A stretch of DNA of 10,671 bases from JASFEQ01 sp050122535 (lineage in GTDB: Bacteria > Desulfobacterota > DSM-4660 > Desulfatiglandales > HGW-15): contig JASFIT010000126.1 in assembly GCA_050122535.1 (NCBI GenBank), positions 1-10,671 of the forward strand, written 5' to 3'. The notes below the pieces were generated by a model, which was not told the DNA's origin, did not search any database, and saw only the letters and a program-made list of their open reading frames with translations. The number at the start of each line of letters is the position of its first letter. The first letter of the stretch is position 1. The translations under genes were made by a program, and so were the position numbers. Shown in pieces: positions 7,297 through 10,671 of this stretch.

Positions 7297-7325
7297 AACA
7301 TACCTAAATTTAATTAATCAATCAA
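7297..7325 (-). promoter_or_regulatory. Candidate weak promoter for lepB
   Basis: On the minus strand TTGATT (7325-7320) and TATGTT (7302-7297) are 17 bases apart, each matching 4 of 6 consensus bases. They lie in an AT-rich stretch about 60 bases before the presumed TTG start of lepB. Between promoter and start, TGGTGG (7260-7265) and CCACCA (7290-7295) form a 6-bp inverted repeat. AT-rich DNA gives such matches easily, so this is tentative. Confidence 0.3.
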
Positions 7326-7361
7326 CCTTGTCGTACTTTAATTAAACCTTATATGTGAAAT

Positions 7362-7485
7362 GGTGGACGTGGTTGAGTTTGTGGGTTGAGTAAAGCTGAC
7401 TCCTTCTGCGCTGCTTCAGGCGGCATGCGTTACGCCTAAGCGACAGGGAGCGCAAAAGTTATTCAACAAATTCAACGACGCCCCC
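7362..7485. repeat. Diverged copy of the TTGTTGAAT inverted-repeat element
   Basis: The right end (7459-7485, TTATTCAACAAATTCAACGACG then CCCCC) matches the right end of the element at 9626-9755 almost base for base. The left end (from 7362, GGTGGACGTGGTTGAGTTTG) is its inverted partner with several changes and a 3-base insertion. The interior differs from the other copy and has its own hairpin potential: TGCGCT (7407-7412) with AGCGCA (7449-7454), and AGGCG with CGCCT inside. The element sits about 15 bp beyond the stop codon of the DUF481 gene and upstream of lepB. It may act as a transcription barrier. Confidence 0.7.
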
Positions 7486-7499
7486 TTGACTTCGTTGAT

Positions 7500-8615
7500 C
7501 TAGAATCGGAGTGAGAGCCCTGCTGTGGTGGTGAAGCTATTCCTCAAGGTACCGGGTGGGGGCTGGCTGTTATAGATATCGAGAATGGTGAACTTGAAGT
7601 CGAGCCAGCCAATGATGGGTACCGTAAAGTCAAGGCCGCCACGGACCAGGTAGTTGTCCGTCCAATCATCCACCGCGGGTAGGTATTCGACCCTTATTCT
7701 TAGCTTTGAGCCATAAGGGAGTTTCGCATCCAGGTCGCCCCCGAAGAGTATCGTGAAGTAGTCATTGGTCTGACCATCAAAATACTTCTGGTAAACGTAA
7801 CCCGGGCCAGTGCGTCCGGAAATGACGAGGTTTTTGCGTTTGACGAAACGGTAGCCAAGGCCCACAGTGGGATCCGTACGGAATCTTACCTGCTGGATTT
7901 CGTCTCGCTCAGCCGACACAGCGCCGAAGCTGAAAAGGCGTTCTGAAAGGTTGTAGTCAAGACGACCAAGTCCTAAGATACGATCCTCATTCTTGATGCG
8001 CTCCTCACCCTGGGTCTGCGTCGTGGCGTAACGGTAGTACGCACCCAGAAAGAGCTCTGTGGGTTCTTTCTTCCGTTCGAACTCCAGCCCAACCGCGAAT
8101 GCGTTGGTTTCTGTGGTGGCATCCGTGTAGGAGAAGGCCAGATCAAAGTTCGCGTTCCAATAGCGATAACGGACGCGCAAAGCCTCCCATCGGGAGGTTT
8201 CGTACTTATCGCGCGTCAGTGAGCGGTAGATCTGTTGCACCGGGATTTGTGTGGCCTTCTCGGGACTCTCGCCCACAAGCAGTTTGCCGTCCTTTAGGCC
8301 CCATGCCCGCCCGATAGCAAGTTCCTCTTCACCGTAAAGGATCACGAACTCCTTATCCGACTTGAGGCGTTCGGCGTCGGCCCAGGGGATCACGATCGCG
8401 CCCTTTCCATAAACGGTTTCAAAGGCCACGCCCTCGGCCGTGAACCCCACCACCGACCCTTCTAGATCTTTCCCTTTGACGGCTATTTCCGCTCCCTGCC
8501 CAGCGGTGGCCCAGGCGAGCGGTAGAAACATGAGTAATATAATGCCCATCCACCTATGTGCGCGCTGGATACGCGAAACAGCAAATGATTGAATGAAATG
8601 AACCTTGGTAATCAT
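7500..8615 (-). CDS. DUF481-family outer-membrane beta-barrel protein
   Basis: 371-residue exported protein. The N-terminus has basic residues (RIQRAHRW, 15-22), a hydrophobic core (GIILLMFLPLAWATA, 24-38) and signal-peptidase sites near ATA/GQGA. Residues about 43-135 form a small beta-rich domain (AEIAVKGKDLEGSVVGFT...) similar in feel to SH3-like periplasmic modules. Residues about 140-371 show alternating amphipathic strands ending in a C-terminal phenylalanine (TTTAGLSLRF), the typical outer-membrane barrel ending. The terminal pattern YNSQPPPGTLRNSFTTTAGL is what I expect of DUF481/YdiY proteins. Start 8615 has GAGAGG about 7 bases upstream; Met23 is an alternative that would give a shorter signal peptide. 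Function unknown: the family is thought to form salt- or stress-associated outer-membrane proteins. It has its own promoter and sits divergently from the dienelactone hydrolase gene. Confidence 0.82.
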   Translation of the reverse strand: MITKVHFIQSFAVSRIQRAHRWMGIILLMFLPLAWATAGQGAEIAVKGKDLEGSVVGFTAEGVAFETVYGKGAIVIPWADAERLKSDKEFVILYGEEELAIGRAWGLKDGKLLVGESPEKATQIPVQQIYRSLTRDKYETSRWEALRVRYRYWNANFDLAFSYTDATTETNAFAVGLEFERKKEPTELFLGAYYRYATTQTQGEERIKNEDRILGLGRLDYNLSERLFSFGAVSAERDEIQQVRFRTDPTVGLGYRFVKRKNLVISGRTGPGYVYQKYFDGQTNDYFTILFGGDLDAKLPYGSKLRIRVEYLPAVDDWTDNYLVRGGLDFTVPIIGWLDFKFTILDIYNSQPPPGTLRNSFTTTAGLSLRF

Positions 8616-8660
8616 GACAAGACCTCTCTTTTTATGTGTCTATTCTGAGAAGGACCCCCC

Positions 8661-8721
8661 TTTTCTGGCCGAAACATATGGAATTTGCCGTTGTGTGTCA
8701 ACGGCAAATACGGCCAGAGAA
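8661..8721. promoter_or_regulatory. Nested palindrome overlapping the DUF481 promoter
   Basis: Inner arms ATTTGCCGTTG (8683-8693) and CAACGGCAAAT (8699-8709) are perfect 11-bp complements around a 5-base spacer. Outer arms TCTGGCCG (8664-8671) and CGGCCAGA (8711-8718) are a perfect 8-bp pair, with 11 bases versus 1 base between inner and outer arms. The -35 and -10 elements of the DUF481 promoter lie within it, which favours an operator over a terminator; no T-run follows on either strand. The regulator is not visible in the window. Confidence 0.65.
8673..8701 (-). promoter_or_regulatory. Sigma-70-type promoter for the DUF481 gene
   Basis: On the minus strand a perfect -35 TTGACA (8701-8696) is followed after 17 bases by TATGTT (8678-8673; 4 of 6 consensus bases). 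Initiation would fall near 8666, leaving a leader of about 50 bases before the ATG at 8615. The -35 hexamer spans the loop and inner right arm of the palindrome, and the -10 sits in the bulge between left arms. A protein bound to the palindrome should therefore block RNA polymerase. Confidence 0.65.
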
Positions 8722-8840
8722 TCCTCTGCTTTCAAAAATGTGCATATGCCCTTGTAGAAAAAATAATGGGATATATCTTTCAATAATATTATGAACATTC
8801 TTCAATCATATGAGAAAGTGCAAACAGGAAGGAGCAAACC

Positions 8841-9620
8841 ATGAAAACACAAATCGCGTTGATTTTTTTGATATTGGTTTTAGGAGCGACAAATGCTCAT
8901 GCCGGTGTTGTGACCAAGAATATCTCTTATCAGCATGATGGCGTTGAGTTGGAAGGATATCTGGCCTACGATGATTCCATGAAGGGTAAGGTCCCCGCCG
9001 TTTTGATTGTCCATGAATGGTGGGGCCTCAATGACTACGCGCGCAAGCGCGCTGAGCAGTTGGCGGGTATGGGATACGTAGCGTTTGCACTGGATATGTA
9101 CGGGAAAGGAAAGGTCACCCAACATCCCAAGCAGGCCGCGGAGTGGATGCGTCAAACAAATAGTAACGTGCGTCTATGGCAGCAGCGCGCCCTTGCAGGA
9201 CTTCACGTGCTCAAGAATGATCCCAGGACAGACACCGCCCGCATTGCGGCCATTGGATATTGTTTCGGCGGCGCCACTGTTCAGCAATTGGCCTACAGCG
9301 GTGCAGATGTTAGGGGGGTCGTGAGTTTCCATGGATCCCTGCTAGCCCCCATACCGGATCAAGTAAATCGGGTTAAGGCAAAGTTTTTGATCTGCCATGG
9401 TTCGGCTGACCCGTTCATAAAGGCAGAAACCGTTCAAAAATACATTGTCGCAATGAATGAATCAGCTTTGGATTGGCAAATGATCATGTATGGTGGGGCG
9501 AAACATAGCTTTACCAATCCAAATGCCGACAGGGCGGGGATGGCAGCGCTCAAATACAGCAAATCTGCTGATCAACGCTCCTGGTCCCATATGCAGGGTT
9601 TTTTTGAGGAGATATTCTAG
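8841..9620 (+). CDS. Exported dienelactone hydrolase family protein
   Basis: 259-residue alpha/beta-hydrolase of the dienelactone hydrolase family. AAGGAG lies 6 bases before the ATG. Residues 1-21 form a signal peptide (MKTQIALIFLILVLGATNAHA) with an AHA cleavage site before Gly22, so the enzyme probably acts in the periplasm. The catalytic residues are visible: nucleophile Cys141 in GYCFGG, Asp190 in HGSADPF and His222 in GGAKHSF, with the family's Glu59 in HEWWGLN. The family hydrolyses dienelactone-type or other ester/lactone substrates; the cytosolic enzymes belong to chloroaromatic catabolism, but no other gene of that pathway is present, so the substrate is unknown. The upstream 70 bases are AT-rich with an ATAATATTAT palindrome (8783-8792), but no convincing promoter was identified. 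The gene converges on the TctA gene across the inverted-repeat element. Confidence 0.92.
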   Translation: MKTQIALIFLILVLGATNAHAGVVTKNISYQHDGVELEGYLAYDDSMKGKVPAVLIVHEWWGLNDYARKRAEQLAGMGYVAFALDMYGKGKVTQHPKQAAEWMRQTNSNVRLWQQRALAGLHVLKNDPRTDTARIAAIGYCFGGATVQQLAYSGADVRGVVSFHGSLLAPIPDQVNRVKAKFLICHGSADPFIKAETVQKYIVAMNESALDWQMIMYGGAKHSFTNPNADRAGMAALKYSKSADQRSWSHMQGFFEEIF

Positions 9621-9625
9621 GATTT

Positions 9626-9755
9626 AGGGGACGTTGTTGAATTTGTTGAATTACTCTACCGTTGTATTTCTCAGCCGACTCGCGAAAGAAAACAGAAGCA
9701 CTCCGCTCAAGGAGTCACAAAAGGGAGTATTTCAACAAATTCAACAACATCCCCT
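9626..9755. repeat. Inverted-repeat element with 31-bp arms between convergent genes
   Basis: Positions 9626-9656 and 9725-9755 are inverted copies matching at 29 of 31 bases. Each arm contains two tandem 9-bp units (TTGTTGAAT on one strand, ATTCAACAA on the other) and ends in CCCC/GGGG. The 68-bp interior has a small hairpin (ACTCC/GGAGT, near 9700-9715) and no gene. The left end begins 6 bp after the dienelactone hydrolase stop; the right end overlaps the first two bases of the TctA stop codon (9754-9756). The element could be a MITE-like or REP-like sequence, and could also act as a two-way terminator. A related copy is at 7362-7485. Confidence 0.85.
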
Positions 9756-10671
9756 ATACCTTGGAGAAGATCAGGACGTAGGCCTTCCGAAGTACGATCA
9801 GAGCTGTGACAATAAGGAATGCGGCAGAGATGGGCTTGAGAATGAATATGGTCCAGGAGCCATCGGAGACCACCAGCGACTGCCGCAAGCTTTCCTCGGC
9901 GATGGGACCCAGAAGCAAGCCCATAACAATGGGAGGAAGGGGAAACCCGAATTTGATAAGAAAATACGCGACGACCCCAAAGATCAATGCAATGCCCACG
10001 TCAAAAAGTGAAGAATTCACAGCATAGGCCCCGATAAATGAGATCACCAGAATGATTGGAACCAGGATCGCTTCCCTGACTTTGAGGAAGGCCGCGAAGA
10101 TATAGGCGCCGAAGTATCCGAAGAGCAAAATAAGGAAGTAGGTCACCATCATGGTGGAGAAGATAGTGTTTACGAAAGTCGCTTCCTCCACAAAAAGCAT
10201 GGGTCCCGGTATGAGTCCATGGACCAGAAATGCGCCCAGCATGATGGCCGTGATCGGATCACCCGGAATACCCAGCGTCAGAACAGGGATCAAGGCACCA
10301 CCTGTCACAGAGTTGTTGGATGATTCTGAGGCAACGACACCTTCGATATAGCCGGTGCCAAACTTCTCAGGGGTCTTGGAAGCCCGCCTCGCTTCCGAAT
10401 AGGCAACGAATGAAGAGATCGCCGCTCCGGTCCCTGGGATGGCGCCCACCACGGTCCCGATAAGGGATGATTTGAGTAGGGTCGCTTTGAACTTGCCCAT
10501 TGCCTTGAATATCTCCCCGAGACCCGCTCTGCTCTCCATCCTCTCCAGTCTGACCGCCCTGGCCCCCTGCTCTGTAAGGAAGAGGGCCTGGGAGATGGCA
10601 AACAGCCCAACAACCACCGGCAGCAGAGGTAATCCGCGAGACAAATCAAGGATATCAAAGCTAAAGCGGGC
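9754..10671 (-). CDS. tctA: Tripartite tricarboxylate transporter permease TctA, C-terminal part
   Basis: The frame stays open to the right edge, giving 305 residues of a protein that is normally about 500, so the N-terminal part is outside the window. TctA is the large membrane subunit of TTT-family secondary transporters, which take up carboxylates with a periplasmic TctC binding protein and a small TctB subunit. Diagnostic stretches are GAIPGTGAAISSFVAYSEARR (within the first third), GYIEGVVASESSNNSVTGGA, and LTLGIPGDPITAIMLGAFLVHG followed by IPGP. At least four further hydrophobic helices follow. The TTG at 10644 is not a real start, because coding sequence with TctA-like content continues upstream of it. 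The stop codon (9754-9756) overlaps the inverted-repeat element, so the last residues may derive from it. Partner genes would lie beyond the edge. Confidence 0.93.
   Translation of the reverse strand, partial: ARFSFDILDLSRGLPLLPVVVGLFAISQALFLTEQGARAVRLERMESRAGLGEIFKAMGKFKATLLKSSLIGTVVGAIPGTGAAISSFVAYSEARRASKTPEKFGTGYIEGVVASESSNNSVTGGALIPVLTLGIPGDPITAIMLGAFLVHGLIPGPMLFVEEATFVNTIFSTMMVTYFLILLFGYFGAYIFAAFLKVREAILVPIILVISFIGAYAVNSSLFDVGIALIFGVVAYFLIKFGFPLPPIVMGLLLGPIAEESLRQSLVVSDGSWTIFILKPISAAFLIVTALIVLRKAYVLIFSKV

Noticed and set aside
8661..8721. Nested palindrome considered as an intrinsic terminator.
   Set aside because: It lies between divergent genes, has no following T-run on either strand and contains a promoter.
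9634..10011. 125-codon plus-strand open frame across the inverted-repeat element and tctA.
   Set aside because: It reads through repeat arms and lies antisense to clear TctA coding sequence; its composition is lysine- and glutamine-rich without domain signs.

Overview
The window looks like ordinary chromosome from a Gram-negative, probably anaerobic bacterium of about 50% GC. A member of the Desulfobacterota (former Deltaproteobacteria) is my best guess. Outer-membrane/LPS functions (a KdnA-type sugar aminotransferase and a predicted beta-barrel protein) point to a diderm cell. The dihydroxy-acid dehydratase has the cysteine pattern of the E. coli-type Fe-S enzyme. A degenerate 'TCATTACGAG...' interspersed repeat is of a kind I associate with such genomes. 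The taxonomic guess is inference only.

Layout. Positions 1-294 hold no gene, only a long inverted repeat and small hairpins. Positions 295-6217 (+ strand) carry four genes in a row: an iron-type alcohol dehydrogenase, a DegT/DnrJ aminotransferase very like KdnA, glutamine-dependent NAD+ synthase (nadE) and dihydroxy-acid dehydratase (ilvD). The first two match the kdnB-kdnA order of the pathway that makes 8-amino-Kdo (Kdo8N), an LPS inner-core sugar: the dehydrogenase would oxidise C8 of Kdo and the PLP enzyme would aminate it. A 35-bp block of 9-bp-period CACTTTAG repeats occurs, 33/35 identical, immediately before both kdnA and nadE. A probable terminator overlaps the kdnA stop codon. nadE and ilvD are biosynthetic housekeeping genes with no evident tie to the sugar pair.

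Positions 6251-7239 (- strand) hold lepB (signal peptidase I) and a 13-bp-overlapping gene for a small membrane-anchored protein of unknown function. Positions 7500-8615 (- strand) encode a DUF481-type outer-membrane beta-barrel protein. Its promoter (TTGACA, 17 bp, TATGTT) lies inside a striking nested palindrome in the divergent intergenic region. Positions 8841-9620 (+ strand) encode an exported dienelactone-hydrolase-family protein. Positions 9754-10671 (- strand) are the C-terminal part of a TctA permease that runs off the right edge.

The noncoding sequence is the most unusual part. It contains the duplicated CACTTTAG block, two copies of an inverted-repeat element of about 125-130 bp built from another 9-bp repeat (TTGTTGAAT), the nested operator-like palindrome, and the 30-bp inverted repeat at the left edge. 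I saw no phage, CRISPR, transposase, tRNA or rRNA, and nothing I would call a new multi-gene system.
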